DNA of 53,833 nt from positions 1 through 53,833 of IMG/VR virus record IMGVR_UViG_3300030012_004039; one strand, 5' to 3'. Numbering within the stretch: position 1 is the first letter of the stretch; the number at the start of each line of letters is the position of its first letter. The stretch comes from a virus. Below, one piece after another: positions 12,719-20,653 of the stretch. The notes beneath the pieces are model-generated. The model did no database searches, was not told where the DNA came from, and saw only the letters and a list, made by a program, of their open reading frames with translations. The translations under genes and the position numbers were made by a program.

Positions 12719-15618
12719 TGTTTTACTACCCTCTTATTAAATCTTATATTATCATATATAATTATCAAGTTATACACTCCTGAATTAAGTTCTGATAGAT
12801 CGATTCTAGTATCTTTTGTATTTAAAATTCTTCTACCAGCCATATCCCATAATTCAATTTCTACATCTAATCTAGTTTCTATATTAAGAGTACTTTCAGT
12901 TGGATTAGGATATACAACTATACCACTTTCACCTAATTCATCAACTGATGTTGGCCATCCTTGCTCACAATAATCATACATTGACTGACAATTAGCATCC
13001 CAATCAGTAGTACAACAATAATCATCTACATCAATAACCCAAGCATAACATCCATCATTTAACCAATAAGGTATTCCTGGTCCTCCATAACATCCAGCAT
13101 CATATAGACAACTTGAATCCGATACATTAGCTAATGGATTAAAATTAAATGCTGAAACGTCTGTACATCCTTCTATAATTACTACACAAGTTCCATCATC
13201 GAAACATGCATCAGGATCATAATTTAATGCAGTTACATCCGTACAACCTCCTATATAACAACATGAATTATCTAGAGTGTTAGCTAGAGGATCATAATTT
13301 AATGCAGTTACATCCGTACAACCATAAACAAATGGTATACAGCTTCCATTGTCAGTATTTGCTGTAGGGTCGTAGTTAAATGATAAAGAATCAATACATC
13401 CATAAATATAAGGAATACATGAGCCGTTATCAGTATTAGCTGTTGTATCGTAGTTAAACATTGTTGGATCTGTACATCCATAAATTACAGGAATACAACT
13501 ATTATCATCGACATTAGCTAAAGGATTATAATTAAACGCTTGTGGGTCAGTACAGCCATAAACAGGATATATACAACCATTATTTACAGTTGCGTTAGAA
13601 TCATAATTTAATGCTGTAGTATCAGTACAACCTATATAGTAGCATGAGCCATCATCTACATTAGCATTTGAATTATAATTATCTGCAGTTGAATCCATAC
13701 ACCCATTTACTATTGCAATACACGAGCCATCATCCATATTTGCTAGAGAATCATAATTAAATGCAAATTCATTAGTACATCCATATATAAAAGGAATACA
13801 AGTTCCATCATCTGTATTTGCGTTTGGATTATAATTAAATGAATTTGTATCCATACAACCAAGTACTGTTGGAATACAAGTTGTTCCACAGAACGGAATA
13901 TCTACATATTTTGTCCAGAATGGAGATTCAAACGATTGAAGAGCTCCTTGTCCATTATTTGCAAAAGGATTCTGACCTTCATGCATTAATACAACACCAT
14001 TTGCATTTGTTAATTTAAATGAATTGTGCCATGTTTGAAATTGTACTTCCTGAGGTGGTTGTTGTGGTCCACCAACTTCAAAATATCTAACCTCTACAGG
14101 TACACCTGGATCTAATATTATATTCCATGTATTTTGATAATTTCCAGGTCCTAATGTATAAGTACCAAGATCAATTCCATTTTGATAGATACCAATAAAT
14201 GAGTTACCCCAACCATCTCCTCCAGCATCTCCTATCCATAACTCATAATTACAATCAGGTATAAGATCCATCATTGTAGCATTTGAATCATAATTAAATG
14301 CATTAGGATTAGTACAACCATAAGTATGTAATGTTGCACAAGAGCCATCGTCATTATTTGCTAAAGGATTAAATTCTACATAATCGTCATCAGTACAACC
14401 ATCTATTACTGGAATAGTAGGACATGGAGTTGCATTTAAAGCTCCAGAATATAATACATTTCCAAATCCTGGATTATCCATATACCAAATTGTATCTCCT
14501 GAACAATCATAAATATTGATAGCTCCATCCATTGTTCCACCTGATGTAGAGCCTGCCATACCATCACCGAAGTCATCATTAATAATCATTTCAAAAGCAG
14601 CATTTTGATCTACACAAAAAGTATACGTATAAGTTTGGCCTATATCATTAAAATCATAAGTTCCAACTGGATAATCAAATGTATTTCCTAATCCATCTAC
14701 AAACTGCCAACTTGTTTCGCCTGGCCAATTATCTAATGTTATATCTAAAGTTATTTGATATTGTGTTGCAGTATCACAAGTTGTACCAGCACAAGAACCA
14801 TCATCAAATGTTGCCCATGGATTATAAGATATCTGAGTTGGATCAGTACATCCTGCAATACATGGCGTTGGTGTATAAGCTATTGTATCAGATAAACTAC
14901 CATCTGCAAATTCTACCCAGCCATAATGCTCTACTTCCCAATTCGGAGGCATTTGTCCGTTTCCAGCATAAACTGCAAAATCTAAAGAGTTAGGTCCAAG
15001 TCCATATTGAAAAGGTCCAACTCCATCTTCGTTTGAATACCAAAAGAATACTGGCTGACAGCTGATATTACTGTCTAAAGTCCAAAAGAACTGAGCTAAT
15101 GTTTGACCATTTGGTAAGCAAGTTTGAGATGCTGAATAAGTAAGAAAGCCATCACAAGGAGGATAAGTACAAGACCCATCTTCTACAGTGGCAAGTGAAT
15201 CATAATTTGTAGCATTTATATCAGTACATCCTGATACTGGTGGAGCACATGGTGCTATAATTAAAGTATCAGTATAAAAAGAACCAAAATCACCCGCTAC
15301 ATACAGTAAAGTATCTTGACAATCATTTTGAATTAAAAACCAACCTTCTGGTGAACCATTAAATCCACCTAATCCATCACCATATTGATCATATAAATTA
15401 ACAACTATAGTTCCACCAAGAGGAATTATAGTATCATATAAAGTTTGATCAGTCATTATAGAATCAGACTGTGCAATAATTGGTGAACCATTTGGAGGTG
15501 TAATTGTCCAGCTGGTTTCTTCTGGATAATCATCCGTTAGTAATTGTACGTTAATCCAACTATTTTGACCTAATGTAACTAAAGGTAAAAAAGTTAGTAA
15601 AAATAAAAATAATCTCAT
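12715..15618 (-). CDS. secreted GCTD-repeat protein with T9SS sorting domain
   Basis: 967 residues. A signal peptide (residues 1-18, MRLFLFLLTFLPLVTLGQ) is followed by modules with DDYPEETSW or DNWPGETSW and D-x-x-GDGxxG (about 28-85 and 285-360), at least fourteen Cys-bounded repeats of the GCTDxxAxNYDxxAxxDD type (about 130-837), a CCTTDWDANCQSMYDYC motif, and a C-terminal domain (about 899-967) starting VVYPNPTESTLNI, with WDMAGRRI, LNSGVYNLIII and a basic end. The last part is a type A sorting domain of the Bacteroidota type IX secretion system, normally cleaved as the protein is secreted or anchored to the surface. The protein should use the host's Sec and T9SS. It is unrelated to any T4 protein I know and probably came from the host. 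Confidence 0.85.
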   Translation of the reverse strand: MRLFLFLLTFLPLVTLGQNSWINVQLLTDDYPEETSWTITPPNGSPIIAQSDSIMTDQTLYDTIIPLGGTIVVNLYDQYGDGLGGFNGSPEGWFLIQNDCQDTLLYVAGDFGSFYTDTLIIAPCAPPVSGCTDINATNYDSLATVEDGSCTYPPCDGFLTYSASQTCLPNGQTLAQFFWTLDSNISCQPVFFWYSNEDGVGPFQYGLGPNSLDFAVYAGNGQMPPNWEVEHYGWVEFADGSLSDTIAYTPTPCIAGCTDPTQISYNPWATFDDGSCAGTTCDTATQYQITLDITLDNWPGETSWQFVDGLGNTFDYPVGTYDFNDIGQTYTYTFCVDQNAAFEMIINDDFGDGMAGSTSGGTMDGAINIYDCSGDTIWYMDNPGFGNVLYSGALNATPCPTIPVIDGCTDDDYVEFNPLANNDDGSCATLHTYGCTNPNAFNYDSNATMMDLIPDCNYELWIGDAGGDGWGNSFIGIYQNGIDLGTYTLGPGNYQNTWNIILDPGVPVEVRYFEVGGPQQPPQEVQFQTWHNSFKLTNANGVVLMHEGQNPFANNGQGALQSFESPFWTKYVDIPFCGTTCIPTVLGCMDTNSFNYNPNANTDDGTCIPFIYGCTNEFAFNYDSLANMDDGSCIAIVNGCMDSTADNYNSNANVDDGSCYYIGCTDTTALNYDSNATVNNGCIYPVYGCTDPQAFNYNPLANVDDNSCIPVIYGCTDPTMFNYDTTANTDNGSCIPYIYGCIDSLSFNYDPTANTDNGSCIPFVYGCTDVTALNYDPLANTLDNSCCYIGGCTDVTALNYDPDACFDDGTCVVIIEGCTDVSAFNFNPLANVSDSSCLYDAGCYGGPGIPYWLNDGCYAWVIDVDDYCCTTDWDANCQSMYDYCEQGWPTSVDELGESGIVVYPNPTESTLNIETRLDVEIELWDMAGRRILNTKDTRIDLSELNSGVYNLIIIYDNIRFNKRVVKQ
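12718..12924 (-). other. T9SS type A C-terminal sorting domain coding segment
   Basis: Encodes about residues 899-967 of the repeat protein: the conserved YPNPT start, a beta-sandwich pattern with GRRI and SGVYNLII, and a Lys/Arg-rich end (RFNKRVVKQ). These are the hallmark blocks of Por-secretion/T9SS sorting domains. Confidence 0.8.
13108..15231 (-). repeat. GCTD-type protein repeats (about 14 copies)
   Basis: Repeats of about 25 residues, each starting GCTD, GCTN, GCMD or GCID and ending DDGSC or similar, dense in the 3' half (13108-13870) and interrupted by larger domains in the 5' half. An exact 36-nt direct repeat (13213-13248 and 13288-13323) is one repeat unit apart, which points to recent duplication or gene conversion. 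Confidence 0.8.
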
Positions 15619-15767
15619 ATTTGTACTCCAAAATTCAATATCAAGAACTTAAACTCTCTTCCCGGATTCCAATATATTTCTAGAACCGTTATTCTTGCAA
15701 ATCTAATTGTTATTTCAAATTTTTCTTTTTTATTGCCTTTTCTCCAGCTATTTATCCAATTTACCAT
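15615..15767 (-). CDS. small hypothetical protein (50 aa)
   Basis: Start chosen at ATG 15767 (MVNWINSWRKGNKKEKFEIT), preceded by GGAGAATAACG; the longer in-frame start would run deep into the nuclease gene. Its first 20 nt overlap the nuclease 3' end and its TGA overlaps the ATG of the T9SS-type gene. Beta-strand-rich (FEITIRFARITVLEIYW, then FKFLILNFGVQI). No family recognised. Confidence 0.55.
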   Translation of the reverse strand: MVNWINSWRKGNKKEKFEITIRFARITVLEIYWNPGREFKFLILNFGVQI

Positions 15768-16161
15768 CGTTATTCTCCTTGTAAACTTTTTTTGCGCCAC
15801 CTTCGTAAACATATGCGTGACCTTCATTAATTAACGTTTTATTAATATTATATTGAATACCTTCATTGTCTTCAATAAATAATTCTCCAAGTACTCTTCC
15901 GTACTTACCTACTCCGTAGGATTTTAATCGAAAATATCCAGACTTGCTGGACACTTTCTCTAATAATTCTTTATTTCTAGCTTTAGCTGCTAAACCAAGC
16001 TTTTTTTCTTCGAGGTTTCGAGTCCTTGACTCCCATGTATCTATTCCTTTGTATCGAATCCTTTTCTTGACCCATATATCGAACCCAACGTCGATAAGAG
16101 CATCAATAGTATCACCATCTACAACCCTTTCTAATTTACCTCTATAAATATACTTGTCCAT
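15748..16161 (-). CDS. staphylococcal nuclease-like (SNase/TNase) protein
   Basis: 137 residues. Shows the SNase core: VVDGDTID (13-20, calcium-binding Asp residues), KKRIRYKGIDTWESR (32-46, catalytic Arg and Glu44), and GVGKYGRVLGEL (83-94, second catalytic Arg89), then INKTLINEGHA. All key residues are present, so it is likely an active calcium-dependent nuclease acting on DNA or RNA. There is no signal peptide, so it acts inside the cell or in the virion. It lies between head-type genes and the envelope cassette; host DNA breakdown is a plausible role. Confidence 0.85.
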   Translation of the reverse strand: MDKYIYRGKLERVVDGDTIDALIDVGFDIWVKKRIRYKGIDTWESRTRNLEEKKLGLAAKARNKELLEKVSSKSGYFRLKSYGVGKYGRVLGELFIEDNEGIQYNINKTLINEGHAYVYEGGAKKVYKENNDGKLDK

Positions 16162-16724
16162 TATCTAGTACGACCGCCGAGTTTCTGTTCCATTTTCATA
16201 GTAAAAAACTCTAGTATTTCATATGGTTCAAAACCTTCATCTTCTAGATCATGATAAATATCAACAAGATAATTCAAAGCAGTTTTCATATTTCTTACGT
16301 GATGCAATCCATCCATTCTTCTGAATGTGCTGCTATCTAATCTTTCTGCTAATTGAATCTTACCTTCACCTAAAACTTTTACTACTTCTTTTTCCATAGC
16401 TGGAGACCATTTAGATAATTTACCACCAGCACCTAATCTATAAGCTCCATAACTAGCATATAATGCATAAACACCTCTACCGATCTTTACGTAGACATCA
16501 GAAGAATATTTATCATTTTTAGTAGCTAATAATTCTTTAACTTTAGGATCAGTTGAGTTTTTCTTAAGAAACTTCTCTACTGCTTTCTGTTGTGGCTCAG
16601 TAAATCTATATGCTAATGAGTTACCTTGAGCATTAATATCTTGATTCTTCATCACAGACATATTCTCACGAATCCATTTACCGTGATTAAATTTACCATC
16701 CTTATTTACATACTTTTCAGACAT
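16161..16724 (-). CDS. hypothetical protein (187 aa)
   Basis: Unknown. Basic, largely helical: an N-terminal polar part (NKDGKFNHGKWIRENMS), a middle YVKIGRGVYALYASYGAYRLGAGG stretch that is glycine/aromatic rich, and a C-terminal helical half ending KMEQKLGGRTR. It lies in the block of head-type proteins (16161-19877), stop overlapping the nuclease start by one base, so it may be a virion component. Confidence 0.5.
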   Translation of the reverse strand: MSEKYVNKDGKFNHGKWIRENMSVMKNQDINAQGNSLAYRFTEPQQKAVEKFLKKNSTDPKVKELLATKNDKYSSDVYVKIGRGVYALYASYGAYRLGAGGKLSKWSPAMEKEVVKVLGEGKIQLAERLDSSTFRRMDGLHHVRNMKTALNYLVDIYHDLEDEGFEPYEILEFFTMKMEQKLGGRTR

Positions 16725-16734
16725 TTATATTCTC

Positions 16735-17058
16735 CTATTTTATATTTTTCTTCATAAAATCAGTAACATACTTCATTAACTCTCGTTGTGCTGGTCTAAT
16801 ATCACTCGGCTCAGTCATAGGACCACTTTTCCAATCATTCCAAGCATCTTTGATTAACGTTAAACCTTGAGTTAATCCATCCATTATCTCAATATATTCT
16901 TCATTTATTGCAGAAGGGTGAGATGGATCTTTACCAGTTACTGTATTTTTCTTTTGATACTCTTTCATTACTGAACTTAAGGTTGGTAAAGGTTCACCAA
17001 ACTTTCTATTCTTAAATCCTGGAGCATTTGACTCCTTTAATATTTTCTTTAGTTTCAT
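16735..17058 (-). CDS. small protein with MKLKKILKES targeting-like peptide
   Basis: 107 residues. Starts MKLKKILKE then S, matching the pattern of the targeting peptides at 8919, 9238 and 9726. The remainder is helical with EYIEIMDGLTQGLTLIKDAW (about 54-73) and DIRPAQRELMKYVTDFMKKN at the C-terminus. No enzyme motif. Inferred to be packaged in the prohead and trimmed after Glu9. Confidence 0.5.
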   Translation of the reverse strand: MKLKKILKESNAPGFKNRKFGEPLPTLSSVMKEYQKKNTVTGKDPSHPSAINEEYIEIMDGLTQGLTLIKDAWNDWKSGPMTEPSDIRPAQRELMKYVTDFMKKNIK

Positions 17059-17068
17059 TTTATTGCTC

Positions 17069-18301
17069 CTAGAATTGTTCTAATTTATCTAACTGCTTCA
17101 TAAGCTTTTTAAACTCAGCTTTTTTCTTTTTATATTCTTTTTCTTTCTTTTCTATATCTCTTCCATATCTATCAGCTATTCTACCTCCTCCTGGTTCAGC
17201 TTCCTGTTCCATATCCATATGTAACTGTTTTAGATCGTTAGTAATATCTCTCATCTCATCTTCTACATCCATAATATTACCTTGCAATTTTTGCATTGCA
17301 TCAAATCTTTTCCAAACATTAGACGCTTCTTTAAGATTAGTTATTTTATTGCCTGTATTTTTAAATACTAAACCATCTTTTCTCAACATTAAAGCTAGCT
17401 CTCTTCCAAACTTGTTACCTCTAATATTAGAAAAAGCACTATTATTAGTTTTTCTATCCCACCCTGACCAGAAATTTTCTAATGCTTTAAAGAATGCATC
17501 AGGTCTAATTTGTTTAAGAAACTTAATTACTTTCTTTTCATTCTTTTTTATATATTTAGCGAAGTCCATGTATGCAAATTCATTAGGTTTTTCAGTAGGA
17601 AAAGGTACCCCTGTACTACCAAACTTACCATGCTTTCTAGCAGTAGCACTCATTTCATGTACTTTACTCTCAAATTTTATTTTTGATATTACATCAGCTG
17701 CGTTATAGTCTCGTGAATTTTTAATATCCATATACATATCATCAGTGATAGCTGGTATAAGTAATTGGTGAGGTTCAGTTCTATTATATTTTCCACCTTT
17801 CCAATTATTCTTTACCTTTGTCCAGCTATGTTTTCCAATCTTCATGGTTGTACCATTTTTAGCTAGCTCCATCTTTTTTCTTAACTCAGCTGTAAAGTTA
17901 CGCTTTCTTTGAGAATAGTCTTCAGTTAACTTGCCTTCTTTCAACTCTATACTAGTAACATGACCTTTCTGAAATGAATCAACATCTATTTTATATTTAG
18001 TGCCCATAACATCGTTAAAATCTTTAACAATTTTATTTAATACTTTACCAGGTCCCATATAAGAAGACATATTAAGAGTAATACCTCTTCTTAATATCTT
18101 CATATGTTTTAACGCTTTACCAAATCCATGATTATCAAACATCATTTTCATAGTATATTTAGCATCGCTTTTGTTGATAGCTTCATCAAGATCTTCTTCA
18201 CCTTTCATAAGTTTTCTACCTTTAGGATCTTTATGACCTTTCTTATGAAGCTCGTTAAATAGTTCTTCATATATCATATCTATTAATTGCGTTCTTAACA
18301 T
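17069..18301 (-). CDS. large basic head-type protein (410 aa)
   Basis: Unknown function. Starts MLRTQLIDMIYEELFNELHK, an amphipathic N-terminal helix that could serve as a targeting peptide. The body is Lys-rich, with a possible prohead protease-like site GKLTE before D, a central region with GKFGSTGVPFPTEKPNEFAY, and a C-terminal coiled coil with many Lys and Glu (KEKEYKKKKAEFKKLMKQL). Its stop abuts the next gene. Probably a scaffold or internal head protein, judged from composition and context only. Confidence 0.45.
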   Translation of the reverse strand: MLRTQLIDMIYEELFNELHKKGHKDPKGRKLMKGEEDLDEAINKSDAKYTMKMMFDNHGFGKALKHMKILRRGITLNMSSYMGPGKVLNKIVKDFNDVMGTKYKIDVDSFQKGHVTSIELKEGKLTEDYSQRKRNFTAELRKKMELAKNGTTMKIGKHSWTKVKNNWKGGKYNRTEPHQLLIPAITDDMYMDIKNSRDYNAADVISKIKFESKVHEMSATARKHGKFGSTGVPFPTEKPNEFAYMDFAKYIKKNEKKVIKFLKQIRPDAFFKALENFWSGWDRKTNNSAFSNIRGNKFGRELALMLRKDGLVFKNTGNKITNLKEASNVWKRFDAMQKLQGNIMDVEDEMRDITNDLKQLHMDMEQEAEPGGGRIADRYGRDIEKKEKEYKKKKAEFKKLMKQLDKLEQF

Positions 18302-18302
18302 A

Positions 18303-19877
18303 TTATCTACTCAGCCTTTTATTTGCAGCTTTATCAGTATCAAATCTTCTTAATCTATCTTTTTTATCTCTATAGAATACTAACTTTTCTTTCAGTTTAA
18401 CTTTCTGATTAGGAGTTAAATTAGCTATCTTTTCTTGAATACTAGTCTCTTTAACTAATTTAAGATCTTTTTCAGATGCACCTGCAGCACCCATACGATA
18501 TTTGTTTCTAAATCCTAGTGGTTGAATATTATATCTACCATCTCCAAAGTCATGTATTACTTTGTGCTTCTCGCCTTTATGTACACCTGATTTAGCTATT
18601 ACAATACTACCTTTCTTAATTTTAGCTTCACCTATAGATTCTTTTTTTCTTTTTTTTCTTCTCTTGTGTCCGTGATGAGATTCAGAAACGATTTTTAATT
18701 CGTTAACTGGAACATTCTTTACTACCTTTCCACTATCAAATTTAACATCATATTCAGTTACAACCCACTTGTTTCCTTCTTTAACTAAATTGTGATGTTC
18801 AGGTATACAAGTTCCAGCTCCATGCTCTTTATGGATAACTTTAGATGCACAATCATGCATATAACCTGGAGCAGCTTCTTTTACTTCTCTCTTAGGTCCA
18901 TGCTTTTTATATATATCTTTAAATTCTTTTTTAGCTTTAGGTGATAGATATCTTTCGATACCAAATGCATTTGCTGGCCCAATTAATGCTGCAATTCTAC
19001 CTTTCATTATTTGCTTACCATACTTTCTACCGTAAGGTGATCTCATAATAAAATCCATCATTCCTTGAGCTAAATCTTTCGACATCTTAATACCTTCAAT
19101 AGCAGATGTTCTTCCTTTAATTACATCTTCTAAACCAGCTTTAGTAGATATTTCGTTAATTTTACCTTCACCAACAATTCTAGTCATTAGTTTTGGATAT
19201 CCTGAAACTGTCATAAGGTTTTGTAGCATTTTTTTCAATACAGACTTATCAGAACCTTGAGCAGATGATAATTCATGTTTTATGTGATTTGTAAATGCTT
19301 TAACACTAGACTCAAATTCTTTTGCAAATCTTTTATCCATCGGAGCTTCATTAATTTTACTTTCTGATACTTCTTCTTCAGCTGAACCATGTGCAAAAGA
19401 TGTACCGTAAGTAGTATTAGCACCATATTCAGTCATCGTACCATCATATCTATTAGCTATTTCCATTACATGCATTTTAGCAAAACCTGTATCACGAGTA
19501 TAATCGTTATTAGTATGCATAGCTAAACTTCCTAACTCGTAACCGAATAGCATATTATTATCAATAGCTTCTTCGATTTGCTCAGGAGATGCTGAACCTT
19601 CTTCAACTACATCTTTTTCGATACCAAATACTTTATCTAAATGTTCAGCTGATTTTTTAGCATGATCTACTGCCATGCCTTCTAAATTTTCTTCTTTTAT
19701 CTTATTAAATAAAATTACTGCTGATTTACATATATCGAAATTTTCTGTTTTATAACCATATATTTCAATGTTTTCACCTCCACCGAAATGATCTGGTGTT
19801 TCTGCTTCTAATAAATGTTGTTCTAACATAACTTTAGCAGTTTCTTGCTTGATAATTTTTTTGATATCTAAAGCCAT
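18303..19877 (-). CDS. putative head polyprotein with several protease-like sites
   Basis: 524 residues. N-terminus IKKIIKQETAKVMLEQHLLE then A (cut expected after 24). Similar hydrophobic-x-Glu/small-residue sites recur: INE-A (177/178), VKE-A (334/335) and IGE-A (417/418), with INE-I at 242. They divide the chain into globular-looking parts: an acidic N-terminal domain, a helical Lys-rich domain, a domain with HDCASKVIHKEHGAGTC and WVVTEYDVKFDSG (about 341-400), and a KOW/SH3-like barrel (KKGSIVIAKSGVHKGEKHKV, about 421-475). This looks like a precursor processed by a T4 gp21-type prohead protease. The protease gene is not in the window. Confidence 0.5.
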   Translation of the reverse strand: MALDIKKIIKQETAKVMLEQHLLEAETPDHFGGGENIEIYGYKTENFDICKSAVILFNKIKEENLEGMAVDHAKKSAEHLDKVFGIEKDVVEEGSASPEQIEEAIDNNMLFGYELGSLAMHTNNDYTRDTGFAKMHVMEIANRYDGTMTEYGANTTYGTSFAHGSAEEEVSESKINEAPMDKRFAKEFESSVKAFTNHIKHELSSAQGSDKSVLKKMLQNLMTVSGYPKLMTRIVGEGKINEISTKAGLEDVIKGRTSAIEGIKMSKDLAQGMMDFIMRSPYGRKYGKQIMKGRIAALIGPANAFGIERYLSPKAKKEFKDIYKKHGPKREVKEAAPGYMHDCASKVIHKEHGAGTCIPEHHNLVKEGNKWVVTEYDVKFDSGKVVKNVPVNELKIVSESHHGHKRRKKRKKESIGEAKIKKGSIVIAKSGVHKGEKHKVIHDFGDGRYNIQPLGFRNKYRMGAAGASEKDLKLVKETSIQEKIANLTPNQKVKLKEKLVFYRDKKDRLRRFDTDKAANKRLSR

Positions 19878-19905
19878 TTTAATCTCCGAATTCTATATCT
19901 AGTCT

Positions 19906-19917
19906 TATATAAATATC
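19906..19917 (-). promoter_or_regulatory. possible second-type (late?) promoter element
   Basis: Minus strand GATATTTATATA in the gap upstream of the head-type gene that starts at 19877, the same 12 bases as at 9244-9255. A TTC rather than TTG lies 20 nt upstream. Suggestive only. Confidence 0.25.
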
Positions 19918-19930
19918 AACTAGTATATTA

Positions 19931-20098
19931 TTACACTGAAATATCGGTAGTTTTTACCCAGAATAGACGACCAGCTTTATCAGAAACTTGAACTTCTTTA
20001 TCGTTAAGTACTTGTATTTTTACTCTAGTACCTTCATATAACATTCCATTAGAAGTTTGAATATTTTTATTTATGCTTACTATATCTAATACCTTCAT
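19931..20098 (-). CDS. small SH3/KOW-like protein (55 aa)
   Basis: Start taken at ATG 20098 (MKVLDIVSINKNIQTSNGML); the in-frame ATG at 20116 is possible but increases overlap. Short beta strands (LYEGTRVKIQVLNDKEVQVS, RLFWVKTTDIS) suggest a small beta barrel. Ends just before the putative late element. Function unknown. Confidence 0.5.
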   Translation of the reverse strand: MKVLDIVSINKNIQTSNGMLYEGTRVKIQVLNDKEVQVSDKAGRLFWVKTTDISV

Positions 20099-20279
20099 TA
20101 ATACATCTTTTTGCATTTAAAATAGCTTCTTCTATATTTTTATATGGGCCTGCTACAGCATTTTTCTTATGAACTACAAATACTTCGGTAGGTTTTTTAA
20201 AAGTTATCTTCTGTCTTATCTCTAGATATCCTATCCTACAAACGTACTTACCTGATTTAGATTTAGCTGTTTTACTCAT
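20067..20279 (-). CDS. small basic protein (70 aa)
   Basis: Reads MSKTAKSKSGKYVCRIGYLE; a strand-rich core (EVFVVHKKNAVAGPYKNIEE) followed by a helix (EAILNAKRCINEGIRYSKHK). It resembles short AP2- or DUF-type beta-beta-alpha DNA-binding folds in outline, but I cannot name a family. Overlaps the next gene. Confidence 0.5.
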   Translation of the reverse strand: MSKTAKSKSGKYVCRIGYLEIRQKITFKKPTEVFVVHKKNAVAGPYKNIEEAILNAKRCINEGIRYSKHK

Positions 20280-20282
20280 TTA

Positions 20283-20423
20283 CTACTTATACTTCTTTTT
20301 TTTCTTTTTACGAGATTTATCAAAATCATCGTCGTCTTTTAATTTTTTCCTTTTAACTATTTTTTCTTTCCATTGAGAGTTATCACCTTCAAGATAATCT
20401 CTCCAATTTTGTACACGCTTCAT
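20283..20423 (-). CDS. small highly charged protein (46 aa)
   Basis: ATG 20423, TAG 20283-20285; reads MKRVQNWRDYLEGDNSQWKE and ends with a run of nine basic residues in SRKKKKKKYK. The N-terminus is an amphipathic helix resembling other targeting peptides of the window (RDYLE then G). Its ATG overlaps the TGA of the upstream gene, so the two are coupled. Probably DNA-associated. Confidence 0.5.
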   Translation of the reverse strand: MKRVQNWRDYLEGDNSQWKEKIVKRKKLKDDDDFDKSRKKKKKKYK

Positions 20424-20650
20424 TGAATCCTGACCTTTAATTTTTCTATTCTTTCTAGAAACTCTCCCACTGTAAGTGTTTCATTTCTATCGGTTTTTAT
20501 TACTAACGTACTTAATCTATCAGGATCTTTCTCGACAATATTCATTAGAGCTTTTAAACCTTGATCAGCCCAGAATACTCCAAAACCATTATCTGTTCCT
20601 ATAGTTAAATAACTTTCAGTTTCATCTTTATGTAATAATAAATATTCCAA
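20420..20650 (-). CDS. hypothetical protein (76 aa), TTG start
   Basis: The only plausible start is TTG at 20650; it is in the same frame as the upstream sugar dehydrogenase, from which it is separated only by that gene's TAA and one codon. Reads MEYLLLHKDETESYLTIGTD, then GFGVFWADQGLKALMNIVEK and a C-terminal helix. Low-level readthrough from the dehydrogenase is conceivable. Function unknown. Confidence 0.5.
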   Translation of the reverse strand: MEYLLLHKDETESYLTIGTDNGFGVFWADQGLKALMNIVEKDPDRLSTLVIKTDRNETLTVGEFLERIEKLKVRIQ

Positions 20651-20653
20651 AAA

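Noticed and set aside
13108-15231. Regularly spaced repeats that might be taken for a CRISPR array
   Set aside because: The repeats are in frame, protein-level (Cys-bounded units of about 25 residues) and diverge at DNA level; no unique-spacer pattern or cas genes.
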